Source: Candidatus Poribacteria bacterium (lineage in GTDB: Bacteria > Poribacteria > WGA-4E > PCPOR2b). From it: a stretch of DNA of 64,000 bases. Each line of letters begins with the position of its first letter. The stretch's first letter is position 1. The notes under the pieces were generated by a model, which saw only the letters and a program-made list of their open reading frames with translations, was not told the DNA's origin and did not search any database. The stretch is taken from contig JAJEAL010000008.1 of the NCBI GenBank assembly GCA_022822785.1, positions 1-64,000 of the forward strand, written 5' to 3'. Of the stretch, positions 17,209 to 26,304 are shown one piece after another. A program made the translations under genes and the position numbers.

Positions 17209-17640
17209 TCTTAGGCTCCGTCAAGGAGAGACACAAGAAACGTAGAGCGCAGAAATCTAGGGCTTGCATAGATGAGATAGGCATTCTTTAAGCTGCGGGG
17301 ATCACAGGTTAGGATACTTGGCTGAATCGTGTGCGGGTTCTGTGTTTATAATTACGGTAGGTTCCGGAACGATTTAGATACTGCTAACCCACAGCCAACC
17401 CCCTAAATCCCCCTTATCAGGGGGACTTGATAATTCACTCCTTAAAGCCCCTGTACGGAGATTTGGTAATTCACTCCCTAAATCCCCCTTATCAGGAGGA
17501 CTTGATAACTCACTCCCGATATCCCCCTTATCAGGGGGCTTGATAATTCATCTTCGATATCTCCCTTCCGGGGCCTCTGGAAAGTTCGCAAAGTGTGGAG
17601 TTATTGGGAATGCCCACAGATTTCACTGATTCACCGTCGA
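17209..17640. repeat. CCCTAAATCCCCC repeats upstream of hyuB
   Basis: The stretch 17209-17725 contains no gene except the end of the basic peptide gene. About 17395-17600 has four copies of the module CCCCCTTATCAGGGGGACTT with spacers such as GATAATTCACTCCC. The same module is cargo in MITEs elsewhere. Its self-complementary CCCCCTTATCAGGGGG could form hairpins in RNA. Confidence 0.8.
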
Positions 17641-17725
17641 TTGCGACTATGGTAATATTCACGTGGAGTTGCCTTGTCTTCTGCGCTGATTGCAAATCCA
17701 CTTATTATTTTTTGTATTACGGTTT

Positions 17726-17830
17726 CTAGCGTGCTTGCTTCAGCGCCAATTTCTTCCGCTTGAGACGGCGTTTTTGGCGTTGTCGAATCTGTGTTCGTCG
17801 CCGAACTTGTCCAACTTTGGATCGTGCCAT
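17726..17830 (-). CDS. Highly basic 34-residue peptide, unknown
   Basis: A 34-codon frame starts ATG at 17830 behind an exceptionally good ribosome site, AAAAAGGAGGTGATCCC, complementary to the 16S 3' end. The peptide begins MARSKVGQVRRRTQIRQRQK; 16 of 34 residues are Lys or Arg, and the rest are mainly Gln, Leu and Ala. It ends KQAR then TAG. It could be a small ribosomal-type or nucleic-acid-binding protein (compare bTHX or mS38-like peptides), but I cannot assign it. The middle, RQRQKRRLKRKKLALKQA, resembles the basic tail of the protein encoded at 18427-19470. No partner gene is adjacent. Confidence 0.6.
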   Translation of the reverse strand: MARSKVGQVRRRTQIRQRQKRRLKRKKLALKQAR

Positions 17831-17939
17831 GGGATCACCTCCTTTTTAGCGCATTGTTTTAATCTAACGTGAGTTGCTAGGTTCTGTTGACATTTCATTG
17901 TAACCAGATAATAGAAAGCCATAAATTGGTTCACTGAGG

Positions 17940-18400
17940 TAGAACCCCCAGACAAGAAACCGAGTTTTGAAGAAAAAACTCGGTTTCTGGCAGCTGTTTC
18001 TCGCGATAGCAAAAGCAAAATGTCAAAACGCCCTAGTTATTAGATGGGCAGGTACAAGACTTGTCGCTACAGCGACCAATCAACCCACATGTCGCCCCGC
18101 TGGGGCTAAAGACGGCCGATGGCTTTGGTTTGTTTTCCCGGCGCGCTTATCACGTTTTGCAATCCACGCTTCAGGGACCGACATAGCGTCGCTGGCGCAC
18201 AGAAGCGCGGTCAGGACGCCGGGCTATAGACATCTCGCTCCACCCCGATAAATTCTCGAAAAATCCCCGATGAATCGGGCAACTACAGTAAAGTCTTAGG
18301 TTTGTCGTCGGGCGATTTATCGCCCGTCCGGACGCGCAATGAATTGCGCTACTACAAACTGAACTGCGTAACTCCTACTCAATATGACTGCACAGCCAAG
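17940..18400. repeat. Mixed repeat block: hairpin E, CGCCCCGCTGGGG, family C end
   Basis: The 596-base gap 17831-18426 holds no gene. A perfect hairpin GAAACCGAGTTTTGAAGAAA plus AAACTCGGTTTC is at about 17955-17987 (family E core). Degenerate family D modules (CATGTCGCCCCGCTGGGGCT and ATAGACATCTCGCTCC) run from about 18085 to 18245. A family C end follows, with GGGCGATTTATCGCCC and GCGCAATGAATTGCGCTACT to about 18385. Confidence 0.75.
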
Positions 18401-18426
18401 GTCTCCGACCTACAGGTGTGTGCAGG

Positions 18427-19470
18427 TTACGATTCATCAACGGTTCGCGCCAAATAGAACAGCGTATCGTCACACAACGCCTCAATCTCTTTCATCGCAA
18501 CGTCCAACAGCTCTTTTGAGGCGCATTGCAGCAGTAGCCGGTCTGTGGTAAGCGTGATGTAACGCTGCCCGTCTATATGTGCGAGTTCTACCTGCGAGTC
18601 GGCCTCTTGGACGACGCGATACCCATCCCCGACCTCAATGGCTCTCCGAACCTCCAAACCGTCGCCGTTTTGGTAGAGCGCTTTGGCTCGTAGTGTTTCT
18701 GGTTCGACTTCCGGAATGAGCGGCACGGTTTCGGTCTCGGTCGTTTGATCCGCTTCCGGTTCATGGGTCGCGATGGGCTCCGTTACTGACTGTATCACTT
18801 CCGTCGCATCGTTTGGGGTTTTTGGCGGTCCCGGTGGATCCTCACTTTCTGTTAGAGAGTCAACCTCAAGTACGTCAGAGAACACACTTGTGACAGTATC
18901 AGGGATTGGTTCAGGATCTGCCAATATCTCCTTGAGGGTACGCGCACAGATAGCAGAAATAAGCGGATGAATCACCAACGTTTCTGGATCCGCGTATTCA
19001 AACAGCGATTTTGCGACGAGCGCGACTTCCGCTTTTTCTCCAAGTCCCATCCGTTTGAAACGTGTCTCACATGCGTTGAGTGCCTGCGAAACGGTGTTGA
19101 TAAACTCCGTAGTCATTAGATGGGGCAGGACTTTAAAGCGAAACCCCTCGCTAATGTTTTCTGTATTTTCCTCCGGCGTTGGTTCCTCATCGATTTCATC
19201 TTCGGAGGCAAATAGGTCTGATTCGAGCGCCTCCGCCGTTTTTTGTCGCAACAGGTCAGGATCAAAGGTGATATTTTCAAATTCGGGTTCATCGAGTAGC
19301 AATTTGCTGTCCGCAATTTTGTCCTGTAGCAATTCCTCATCGGACTTCGCTCTTTGTAGCGCCTGATGCTTCTGCACAGCCAGCTGTTTGCGCTTGGACT
19401 TTCGATTTTGTCGCCGTTTTTCGCGTTTACGCGCGACATTGGAGTGTCGATTTTTCCTTTTTTTTGCCAT
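18427..19470 (-). CDS. Hypothetical protein with Lys/Arg-rich N-terminal tail
   Basis: 347 residues of unknown function. ATG 19470 is preferred over the longer frame to 19626 because the protein then opens with a coherent basic tail (MAKKRKNRHSNVARKREKRR and on to about residue 42), reminiscent of nucleic-acid-binding extensions. A helical, charged segment follows to about 90, then an acidic low-complexity part (EDEIDEEPTPEENTEN). A conserved-looking helical domain spans about 105-180 (FRFKVLPHLMTTEFINTVSQ). A Pro/Glu/Thr-rich linker follows, then a C-terminal alpha/beta domain of about 90 residues with IDGQRYITLTTDRLL. No family recognised. Confidence 0.7.
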   Translation of the reverse strand: MAKKRKNRHSNVARKREKRRQNRKSKRKQLAVQKHQALQRAKSDEELLQDKIADSKLLLDEPEFENITFDPDLLRQKTAEALESDLFASEDEIDEEPTPEENTENISEGFRFKVLPHLMTTEFINTVSQALNACETRFKRMGLGEKAEVALVAKSLFEYADPETLVIHPLISAICARTLKEILADPEPIPDTVTSVFSDVLEVDSLTESEDPPGPPKTPNDATEVIQSVTEPIATHEPEADQTTETETVPLIPEVEPETLRAKALYQNGDGLEVRRAIEVGDGYRVVQEADSQVELAHIDGQRYITLTTDRLLLQCASKELLDVAMKEIEALCDDTLFYLARTVDES

Positions 19471-19628
19471 CTTTGACCTGATTTGCGACTGCGTTTGGGG
19501 GAAATCGTTTTGAGAGTCATTCGGATTTAGAAAAGTATACAGAAAGAAGTTGTAATTGTCAACACCGATCAGGGATATAGGGCAGGTAGATAGCAGCAAG
19601 GAGTGGAATTGCTTCCTGCTATCCATCT

Positions 19629-19800
19629 TTGGTGAATTTTAGAATTACTTGGACACTCTATACCGGCGCAGTTGGAAACAGCGCCTACCAAACATGTGGA
19701 TCGAAAGTGTCTACATATTTATATTGTTCACCATTTATGACATGAAACGTGATGCGTGAAACGTGGGTATTGGGTTTCACGCATCACGTTCAATCCACCC
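19629..19800. repeat. Family B MITE with GGCGCAGTT cargo, and GTGAAACGTG tandem
   Basis: The MITE runs about 19629-19739, with ends TGGTGAATTTTAGAATTACT and TATATTGTTCACCA and inner GGACAC/GTGTC. Its cargo is GGCGCAGTTGGAAACAGCGC followed by CTACC. It is followed by a tandem of GTGAAACGTG-like units at about 19743-19790. The remainder of the gap to 19864 is featureless. Confidence 0.8.
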
Positions 19801-19864
19801 TACGAATGAAGTAAAGCAGGTAGTACGTGAAAAAATAGGGGATGCCTACCTCGAATCGACAGGC

Positions 19865-22360
19865 TTAATGGGGAATACCCAACTGATGCATCCGTCGGTG
19901 GATCGCTTCTCTCGCCTCCATGAAGGGACGTTCGAGGAAAGCCTGATGGTCCTCCTCTCCGTGATGGTGAGTCACCGTTCCCGGATGATGGTGGCGGGCA
20001 GTCTTGCGGATGTATGACAGACCGCCCTCAATGAGTGTGAGCATATAGTTCGCGGTTTCCGAATCGAACATCCACCACTCACCGCCAACGGCAAGATAGA
20101 CCGGGGAGGTGTGTGCAATGATTCCGCGTCCCCAGCCGTCGTGATGCGGCACGGCTTGGGCGTAGCCGGGTCCGCCACATCGGGCTGCGATCCACGAGTG
20201 CTGATTAACCGGCAGCTTCGCTTTCAGATGTAGTGTGCGTGCACCGTTATTTTCACCTGTTGAGGCGACTACCTGTCCCGCTTGAACGATTTCCAACGTA
20301 TGAATGGGGAATATGGACTTTGCGGAGGCTTCGACCTCTACGGTGCCGCCGTTGCCCGGCAGGTTGATTGTGCTCCCGATAGGCTGCCCATCGACCGTCA
20401 GGCGAATGATGGGCCCGCCGCTGAGGAACGTGTTTCCGGCGCGGAGGTACTTGCACCAATTATCGTAGTTGAATTCCTGATCATCGGGGATGTGGACATA
20501 GGTGCGATATACGCCGACCGGCACATCGGCGCTCATTTTGTCCGTTCCGCCGACCAACGGGAGTTTGTAGCCGCAGTTGAGATAGCGGTAATACTCGATA
20601 TGACCGTACATCGCTTCAGTCAGATATTCGACCGCATCCACACGGTTGGTGGCAATCAGCGTCGCCGGTTCACAGTTCGGGTTCGGGATGTGAGGCAGAA
20701 CGACGGTGCCGCCCTGTGCGTGGCAGGCATCCGCCCAATGCGAGAGCGTCGTTTCCATGTTTCCACCGAGCTCTGCTTCGCCGGGGCCATCGGAACACCA
20801 CGGGCTGACTTGCTCTTTCAAACCGAGCAGCGTGAGATGCCCAAGCAGATGCTGACGATTCTCTTGTGTGGCGTAGACGATGCTGCGGCCGTCGTCGGAC
20901 ACGGTGGGCCGACCGATAAACTCCTCCGTGTTGGTAAAGAGGTGTCCCCATTGAGAGAGGAGGAGATTGACGACGTTGAGGTCTTCGCCCTGTGCCTCTG
21001 TGTGCGACCCTTGCGTTGAGAGGAAATGGACATGGGTATCGCCGCTGAAATACCGGTCGGCGTTCATGTTGCACCACCGCTTGAGCCGTAGCGTCAGTTC
21101 GCGTTGCCCCGGTTTAATTTCGACCTTTGTGCGCAGCGGCTCATATTCGTAGCCGCGTGCGACATCGACGATGACCTCGCCGCGCGGCAGCCAGCCTTGG
21201 CATGTTCCGTCGGTGTAGGCGTAAGAGATTTGTCCCAACCGTACATCGCCGCCGACATCAACATGCCACGTGCCGTTGTTTGAGTTGACGTGTGCGTGAT
21301 GCCCATGTGGTGCATAAGGCACCCCTTTTGGGGACCGGAAGTGGATTCGGCACGGAATCGGCGCATCGGTTTCGTCATCGACCACTGTGGTATGTACCCA
21401 ATTTCTGCCGGTGTCAACGATTTCGACCTGCACTCGGTCATTCGGTTCGACTTTCCCTTTCTCCTCTAGCTCTCCCCACTTCAGGGCGCCCAATGTTTCG
21501 TCGTGATTCTTGACCGTCACGGTGGCTGATGGGGTTGCTGTTACTTCGACATAAGCGGGACTGCTGTTGTTATTTTGTAACTCGCCCCACCCTTTCCGTT
21601 CGTCGTTGAGAAATTCGTCCGCCGATTTTTCCGGCAGCGGATAGGGGTAGGTCGCCACGCCACGGTCAACGTCTACCTCCATCCGGAAAGGCTTCGCAGC
21701 ATCTTCCTCCTGCGGCAAGGTAATCATCACCTCGCGGATCGCCCGGCGGGGGATAGGGTCTTCATCGAGGTGTCCCAGCGTAACGGCAGCGAGGATAAAC
21801 TTCGGTCCTTCGGGGACGATTTGGACGGATTCGAGCGTTTCCGATGGGTTCGGATTTTCCCAGACCCACAGATAGTAATCCCTCGGTCCCGCTTGTGTAG
21901 CTTCGGTCTGTCGGTTGCCCGCTGCGCTCCAATTCCCCTCGTAACGAGGATGGAGCCCGTCCTGCTGATCTGGCCATGCGAGAAACGGGAGCTGTCCCCA
22001 TCCTGGCGGGACGACGGCAATTTCAAAGCGTTCGCGTATCGGGACAGAGACCGTTTCACCGTTTGCATAGCGGAAGACGTAGTTCGCAATCAGCCGCCCG
22101 ACGGGATCGCCCTCAAAGATTTCCGATTCGAGCAGGCGGTGTACGACGACCACCCGTTTCGAGGTCGCGTTGAGTGGGACATCAATTGGCTCTGTATTGA
22201 CCCCGTTACCGAAACCGAGGAAGCAATTTCCGTCCGAGCCGATTTGGAAAGGCAGACCGTGAAAGGTTTGTTCACCGATTGCGGGGGTGGCGTTCTCGCC
22301 GAGAATTTCTGTATTAGCGTTGCAGAGTGATGAGAGATTTAGCGGTTGATAGTCTGGCAT
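19865..22360 (-). CDS. CehA/McbA-like metallohydrolase (PHP-type) with large N-terminal region
   Basis: 831 residues. ATG 22360 has GGAGA at the right distance; the longer frame adds 14 residues without support. The C-terminal half holds a PHP-like hydrolase: SGDTHVHF (residues about 440-446), then GTVVLPHIPNPN, DAVEYLTEAMYG and PLVGGTDKMSADVPVG supply the expected His/Asp/Glu metal ligands, as in CehA/McbA carbaryl-hydrolase relatives. The N-terminal 430 residues contain beta-rich domains with APHGHHAHVNSNNG and GWLPRGEVIVDVARGYEY. The extreme C-terminus is His-rich (ARHHHPGTVTHHHGEEDH). No signal peptide is seen. Substrate unknown. Confidence 0.82.
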   Translation of the reverse strand: MPDYQPLNLSSLCNANTEILGENATPAIGEQTFHGLPFQIGSDGNCFLGFGNGVNTEPIDVPLNATSKRVVVVHRLLESEIFEGDPVGRLIANYVFRYANGETVSVPIRERFEIAVVPPGWGQLPFLAWPDQQDGLHPRYEGNWSAAGNRQTEATQAGPRDYYLWVWENPNPSETLESVQIVPEGPKFILAAVTLGHLDEDPIPRRAIREVMITLPQEEDAAKPFRMEVDVDRGVATYPYPLPEKSADEFLNDERKGWGELQNNNSSPAYVEVTATPSATVTVKNHDETLGALKWGELEEKGKVEPNDRVQVEIVDTGRNWVHTTVVDDETDAPIPCRIHFRSPKGVPYAPHGHHAHVNSNNGTWHVDVGGDVRLGQISYAYTDGTCQGWLPRGEVIVDVARGYEYEPLRTKVEIKPGQRELTLRLKRWCNMNADRYFSGDTHVHFLSTQGSHTEAQGEDLNVVNLLLSQWGHLFTNTEEFIGRPTVSDDGRSIVYATQENRQHLLGHLTLLGLKEQVSPWCSDGPGEAELGGNMETTLSHWADACHAQGGTVVLPHIPNPNCEPATLIATNRVDAVEYLTEAMYGHIEYYRYLNCGYKLPLVGGTDKMSADVPVGVYRTYVHIPDDQEFNYDNWCKYLRAGNTFLSGGPIIRLTVDGQPIGSTINLPGNGGTVEVEASAKSIFPIHTLEIVQAGQVVASTGENNGARTLHLKAKLPVNQHSWIAARCGGPGYAQAVPHHDGWGRGIIAHTSPVYLAVGGEWWMFDSETANYMLTLIEGGLSYIRKTARHHHPGTVTHHHGEEDHQAFLERPFMEAREAIHRRMHQLGIPH

Positions 22361-22569
22361 TAATTTCTCCTTGCGTTGGGTTGTCCTTGGTTTGTCTATC
22401 AATATATGCCTCCCGACCTACAGGTATGTTGTGTAGATTATTATAGCACAATTCCACGCGGGTGACGGTGGATTTTTCGACCGACTACAGACGAAAAAAG
22501 CCCCATGCACAATGCACAGGGCTGAATAGTTTATGCTTATTTGCTGAACGGATGAGGGCTGGAGGTTGT

Positions 22570-23691
22570 CTAGGCTTGCTTCTTTCCCTGAATCTGGGGC
22601 ATGTAGGCTTCTCTGCCCATCTGCGGCTTTTTGTTATCCATCCGCGAACTTTTTGGGAAGAGTCGAAGGCTGCGATCTTCAAGGGGGAGTCTCACTGGCA
22701 CATGTCCACGTCGGTGTGATTCCCGTAGTGCGATAGCGATTTCTAGCACCTTACGCCCGTTGTCGCCGCTGCCTCTCGGTTCGATATCCTTTTCGAGCGC
22801 ATCAACGATGGACTGTACGGACGCAATGTTTCGGTCCCCTGGCCATCGCCAGCCTTCCTCATCGTAGTCACCGCTCATTCTGCCGTAGACGCGGCCTTCG
22901 GGAAGCACGCCCTCCACTTTATTGAGCGTCGCCCATGTCGGCTGATCAACATCATCGTCCGCTTTCCACAGGCTAAGAAAGCCGTTACTACTTCGGAATA
23001 CGCCCCGCGTGCACGAGACCTCGAACCCATTTCCTCTGGCATCGGTTTCGCGGTGCATGAAGGCTTCAATCCCGTTGGTGAAACGCAGATAACCTGCCAC
23101 ACCTTGGTCATGATCGCTATGCGGATCGTCGGCGACCCAACCGATCACCCACGCGACATCGGCATCGTCGGCGAACAGACGCATCAGACTAAACAACTGA
23201 CAGCCCCCGCCTGACATTTCCGTTCCGCTCCCACCGGTGAAATTGATGTTTTTGGCCTCACCGAGCTCGCCTGATTCAATGATTTTCCGGGCTTGCCAGT
23301 ACTGAGGTAGGTTTCGGTCGAGGTCGCCGGCGCCGAATTTGATACCCCGCGATTGGCAGGCGTGCACCATCCGGTCTGCATCGGCGAGCGTTGCGGCGAT
23401 AGGCTTCTCGCAGAGGATTGCCTTGACCCCCGCTTCCGCGCACCCAATAACGGCCTCCGGGTTCGGTCTGACAGGTAGGATAGGCGCGGCGATGTCAACG
23501 GCTTCTTTGGCAAGCATCTCGCGATAGTCGCTGTATCCTGGGACGCCATAGTATTCGCAGTAGAGTTCCAAGTTCTCAGCATCGGTGTCAGCAAAGGCGA
23601 CGACCTCCGTCAACGGATTGAGCGCATATGCGCGCGCGTGCTGCCCACCTTTCCGTCCACAACCGATAACGCCGACCCGATATTTTGCCAT
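22570..23691 (-). CDS. Gfo/Idh/MocA family oxidoreductase
   Basis: 373 residues starting at ATG 23691 (AGGAAAA upstream); the frame extends upstream only through a repeat-rich region. The Rossmann fold opens YRVGVIGCGRKGGQHARAYA, then AFADTDAENLELY. The canonical ILCEKPIAATLADADRM near residue 95 keeps the catalytic lysine, unlike the paralogue at 6831-8087. The second domain has NINFTGGSGTEMSGGGCQLF and HRETDARGNGFEV. Substrate unknown, probably a sugar or inositol derivative. It lies 180 bases downstream of the CehA-like start on the same strand, without overlap. Confidence 0.87.
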   Translation of the reverse strand: MAKYRVGVIGCGRKGGQHARAYALNPLTEVVAFADTDAENLELYCEYYGVPGYSDYREMLAKEAVDIAAPILPVRPNPEAVIGCAEAGVKAILCEKPIAATLADADRMVHACQSRGIKFGAGDLDRNLPQYWQARKIIESGELGEAKNINFTGGSGTEMSGGGCQLFSLMRLFADDADVAWVIGWVADDPHSDHDQGVAGYLRFTNGIEAFMHRETDARGNGFEVSCTRGVFRSSNGFLSLWKADDDVDQPTWATLNKVEGVLPEGRVYGRMSGDYDEEGWRWPGDRNIASVQSIVDALEKDIEPRGSGDNGRKVLEIAIALRESHRRGHVPVRLPLEDRSLRLFPKSSRMDNKKPQMGREAYMPQIQGKKQA

Positions 23692-23727
23692 TACAGTTTT
23701 CCTTGCGTCACGTAGGCGGCTAACTCT

Positions 23728-23880
23728 ATTAGAACTTACGCAGTTGAACGCTGAAGTTTTGTAGTCCAATGTTTCAGCGCCAATGCGGGGCAAGATGCCC
23801 CACCTACGATGGGTGTGGCTGCTGCCCATGCCCCGATACGCCTGATGAATCAGGCAACTACAGTATGGGGTGCGTAAGTC
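23728..23880. repeat. Family C repeat (TTACGCAGTTGAA ends)
   Basis: Begins AGAACTTACGCAGTTGAACG and ends GGGTGCGTAAGTCCT, giving near-perfect inverted ends. The interior has GCGGGGCAAGATGCCCC and GATGAATCAGGCAACTACAG modules. It separates ftsX from the oxidoreductase. Confidence 0.78.
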
Positions 23881-23925
23881 CTGTCTATATCAAAACTAGT
23901 CGTTTAACATCGCAAACTTAGGTTC

Positions 23926-24774
23926 TTAGACGTTGATATATCTGCGTATCGGTGCGACACTGCCGAGGAGTCCGAGTAGGATGCCTCCGAGTAGAATTAG
24001 CCCCAGTTGGTCCCACGGAATGAATTGGACATTGGTAATCCGCGGCGCGAATAGACGAAACAGCGCGTAGAAGCTAATTATTCCGAACAAGCTTCCGATA
24101 AATCCGAGAAACACGCCTTGGGCGATGAGTGGGATACGGATATACCAGTAGGTTGCTCCAACCAACCGCATGACTCGGATCTCCTCGCGTCGAAAATAAG
24201 CGGTCAACATGATTGAGAAGCAGACGATAATCACCGAAGCTACCCCCATTAGTCCACCTAATCCCCTAAGCACTGCTTCTACCTTGCGAATAAATTCAGA
24301 GCTTGCTTGCTCATACTTGACGTCCTCCACCTGGGAAAAGGTCCACAGTTGATCGGCAAACCGTGATAGCTGTTCCGAGTCCATTAACGTTTCTTCGATA
24401 TAAATTTCGAGTGAGGCGGGGAATGGGTTACTGTCTGAAAACCCCTCGACGAGCGTCTTTCCAAATTCACCGAACATCACTTCCCCTCGTCCGAGCGCTT
24501 CTGCTTTAGAGACATAACTCACGGACGAAGCCCAATCGATCTTCTCAATTTGGCTGCGAAATTCCTGCCCTTCGGATTCGCCAACTGTATCCTTAAGAAA
24601 GACGATAATCGCTGGTTTATCTTTTAGGCTTTCGATTTCACTGTGTAGATGGTTGCCAATCAGGATGAGTGCGCTTGCGATTGTGACTGTTAGGGTAATA
24701 ATTACAACACTGAGGAGACTAACAAAACCGCCATGCCGAATATTGGAAAATGATTCTTCAAATAGATACCACAT
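23926..24774 (-). CDS. ftsX: Cell-division ABC-type permease FtsX
   Basis: 282 residues with FtsX topology: an N-terminal membrane segment after FEESFSNIRHGGFVSLLSVV (about residues 20-42), an extracytoplasmic loop with KPAIIVFLKDTVGE and FPASLEIYIEE, and three C-terminal membrane helices, including GLGGLMGVASVIIVCFSIML and LGLILLGGILLGLLGSVAPI. GATYWYIRIPLIAQGVFLGF is the cytoplasmic coupling region that normally contacts the ATPase FtsE. FtsE is not adjacent; the upstream gene, 58 bases away, is a MoxR ATPase instead. FtsEX controls septal peptidoglycan hydrolases. Confidence 0.93.
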   Translation of the reverse strand: MWYLFEESFSNIRHGGFVSLLSVVIITLTVTIASALILIGNHLHSEIESLKDKPAIIVFLKDTVGESEGQEFRSQIEKIDWASSVSYVSKAEALGRGEVMFGEFGKTLVEGFSDSNPFPASLEIYIEETLMDSEQLSRFADQLWTFSQVEDVKYEQASSEFIRKVEAVLRGLGGLMGVASVIIVCFSIMLTAYFRREEIRVMRLVGATYWYIRIPLIAQGVFLGFIGSLFGIISFYALFRLFAPRITNVQFIPWDQLGLILLGGILLGLLGSVAPIRRYINV

Positions 24775-24832
24775 AGTTAAGTGTCAAATGTAAGAGGTTA
24801 AGCGTAAAAGAACAGCACCAAAAGTTAAGGGA

Positions 24833-25807
24833 TTATAAATTATGTAGAACGTTCTGAATAATATCATCGGTCTGGATACCCTCGCCTTCGCCTTCAAAAT
24901 TTAAGATGATACGGTGGCGTAAAGCTGGTAGCGCAACAGATTGTACATCTTCAAACGCGACATTGTAACGTCCATCGAGCAGCGCCTTCACCTTAGCGGT
25001 TAATGTTATGGCTTGCAGCCCCCGGATACTCGCGCCCAATTCGACGAACTCCTTCGTCATGTCTGGACTGTTAGGGGTATCCGGATGGGTGGCCCGGATG
25101 AGCCGGATGATATAACTCTCCACATGCTCAGCGACGAGCACCCGCCGAACGAGCTGTCGCATCGACTGAATTGTGTCCGCATCGCTAATCTCCGCGACAG
25201 CAGTCTCCGTTTCCGAAGTTGTTCTTCGCAGGATTTCACCGAGCGCCTCCTCGCTTGGGAAGGCAATCTGGAGTTTGAACAGGAATCGGTCCAGTTGTGC
25301 CTCTGGCAAGCGGTAAGTCCCGTCCATCTCAATAGGATTCTGGGTTGCAAGCACACAGAAGGGCTCTTCGAGTTTATGACTCGTCCGCGCCACGCTCACG
25401 GTACGTTCCTGCATCGCCTCTAGCAGGGCAGATTGAGTGCGCGGTGTCGCCCGGTTAATCTCGTCGGCGAGGATAATCTGTGCAAAGATGGGTCCCGGCT
25501 GAAACTCAAACTGTTTTCGCCCGTGGGCATCTTCAACGAGAAGCATTGTCCCTGTGATATCCGATGGCATCATGTCTGGCGTAAATTGAATTCGGTTGAA
25601 CGACAGATTGAGCACTTCGCTCAAGGTATGCACCAGCTGTGTTTTGCCCAAGCCGGGGACCCCTTCAAGGAGCACATGCCCATTGGCAAAGAGACAGAGC
25701 AGTATGCCTTCGATTATCGTATCCTGCCCGACGATGCGTTTATGGATCTCTGCCTCGACTCGGTTGAAATTTTCCTTGAACTGCTGCACTTGGGTTTCTA
25801 GAGGCAT
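24833..25807 (-). CDS. MoxR-family AAA+ ATPase
   Basis: 324 residues, a chaperone-like AAA+ ATPase. Walker A is LEGVPGLGKTQLVHTL near residue 48, Walker B IILADEINRATPRTQ near 110, sensor 1 FCVLATQNPIEMDGTYRLP near 150, and the MoxR-specific EAQLDRFLFKLQIAFPS follows. MoxR genes usually precede DUF58 and von Willebrand genes in a cluster; here the next gene is ftsX, so those partners are missing locally. It is the first gene after a repeat block. Substrate unknown. Confidence 0.93.
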   Translation of the reverse strand: MPLETQVQQFKENFNRVEAEIHKRIVGQDTIIEGILLCLFANGHVLLEGVPGLGKTQLVHTLSEVLNLSFNRIQFTPDMMPSDITGTMLLVEDAHGRKQFEFQPGPIFAQIILADEINRATPRTQSALLEAMQERTVSVARTSHKLEEPFCVLATQNPIEMDGTYRLPEAQLDRFLFKLQIAFPSEEALGEILRRTTSETETAVAEISDADTIQSMRQLVRRVLVAEHVESYIIRLIRATHPDTPNSPDMTKEFVELGASIRGLQAITLTAKVKALLDGRYNVAFEDVQSVALPALRHRIILNFEGEGEGIQTDDIIQNVLHNL

Positions 25808-25890
25808 GGCTGAGGCCTAAGTATACAGATGGAGACGATTTATTTCCGCGATTATTATCCACGATTCGAGAAGCACTGTAAAGTGGATGT

Positions 25891-26297
25891 ATTATGGTGA
25901 ATTCTATAATTACTTATACACTTTCGATACACAACCACCCCCCTAAATCCCCAACCCCGCTGTCCAGAGGGCACCCGCCCCTTGACCCCCCCGGCGAAGG
26001 GGAACTTGTCAGGGGGACTTCATGAGGCGTCGATAAGGGGCGCTATTGATGAACGTCTACATATTTATTAGGACTTACGCGGTTGAACGTTCAAAACCAA
26101 CCCCCCTGCCCCCCTTATCAAGGGGGTAGGTCGGCGCTTTATCGCCGCAGTATACAATTTCCAACGCCCGATGAATCGGGCAACTACAATACCCGATGAA
26201 TCGGGAAATTACAATAGAGGTGCCATCAAGAGTGCGTAGGGGACAACGATCGTTGTTCCTCACTGAAGTGCGTAACTCCTATTTATATTGTTCACTA
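25891..26297. repeat. Nested MITEs: family C inserted in the right end of family B
   Basis: The family B element opens TATGGTGAATTCTATAATTA near 25892 and carries CCCCCTAAATCCCC cargo. Its right arm, ACGTCTACATATTTAT, is interrupted at about 26070 by a family C element (TAGGACTTACGCGGTTGAAC ... AGTGCGTAACTCCTA). The arm then resumes with TTTATATTGTTCACTATA at 26281-26297, with TTTAT duplicated on both sides. The family C element contains GATGAATCGGGCAACTACA twice and a palindrome ACAACGATCGTTGT. The rest of the gap 25808-26304 holds no gene. Confidence 0.8.
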
Positions 26298-26304
26298 TAA
26301 ATTA

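Noticed and set aside
17967-18251. 94-codon plus-strand frame
   Set aside because: Built from family E and family D repeats.
20282-21019. 245-codon plus-strand frame
   Set aside because: Antisense to the CehA-like gene, no ribosome site and no recognisable domain.
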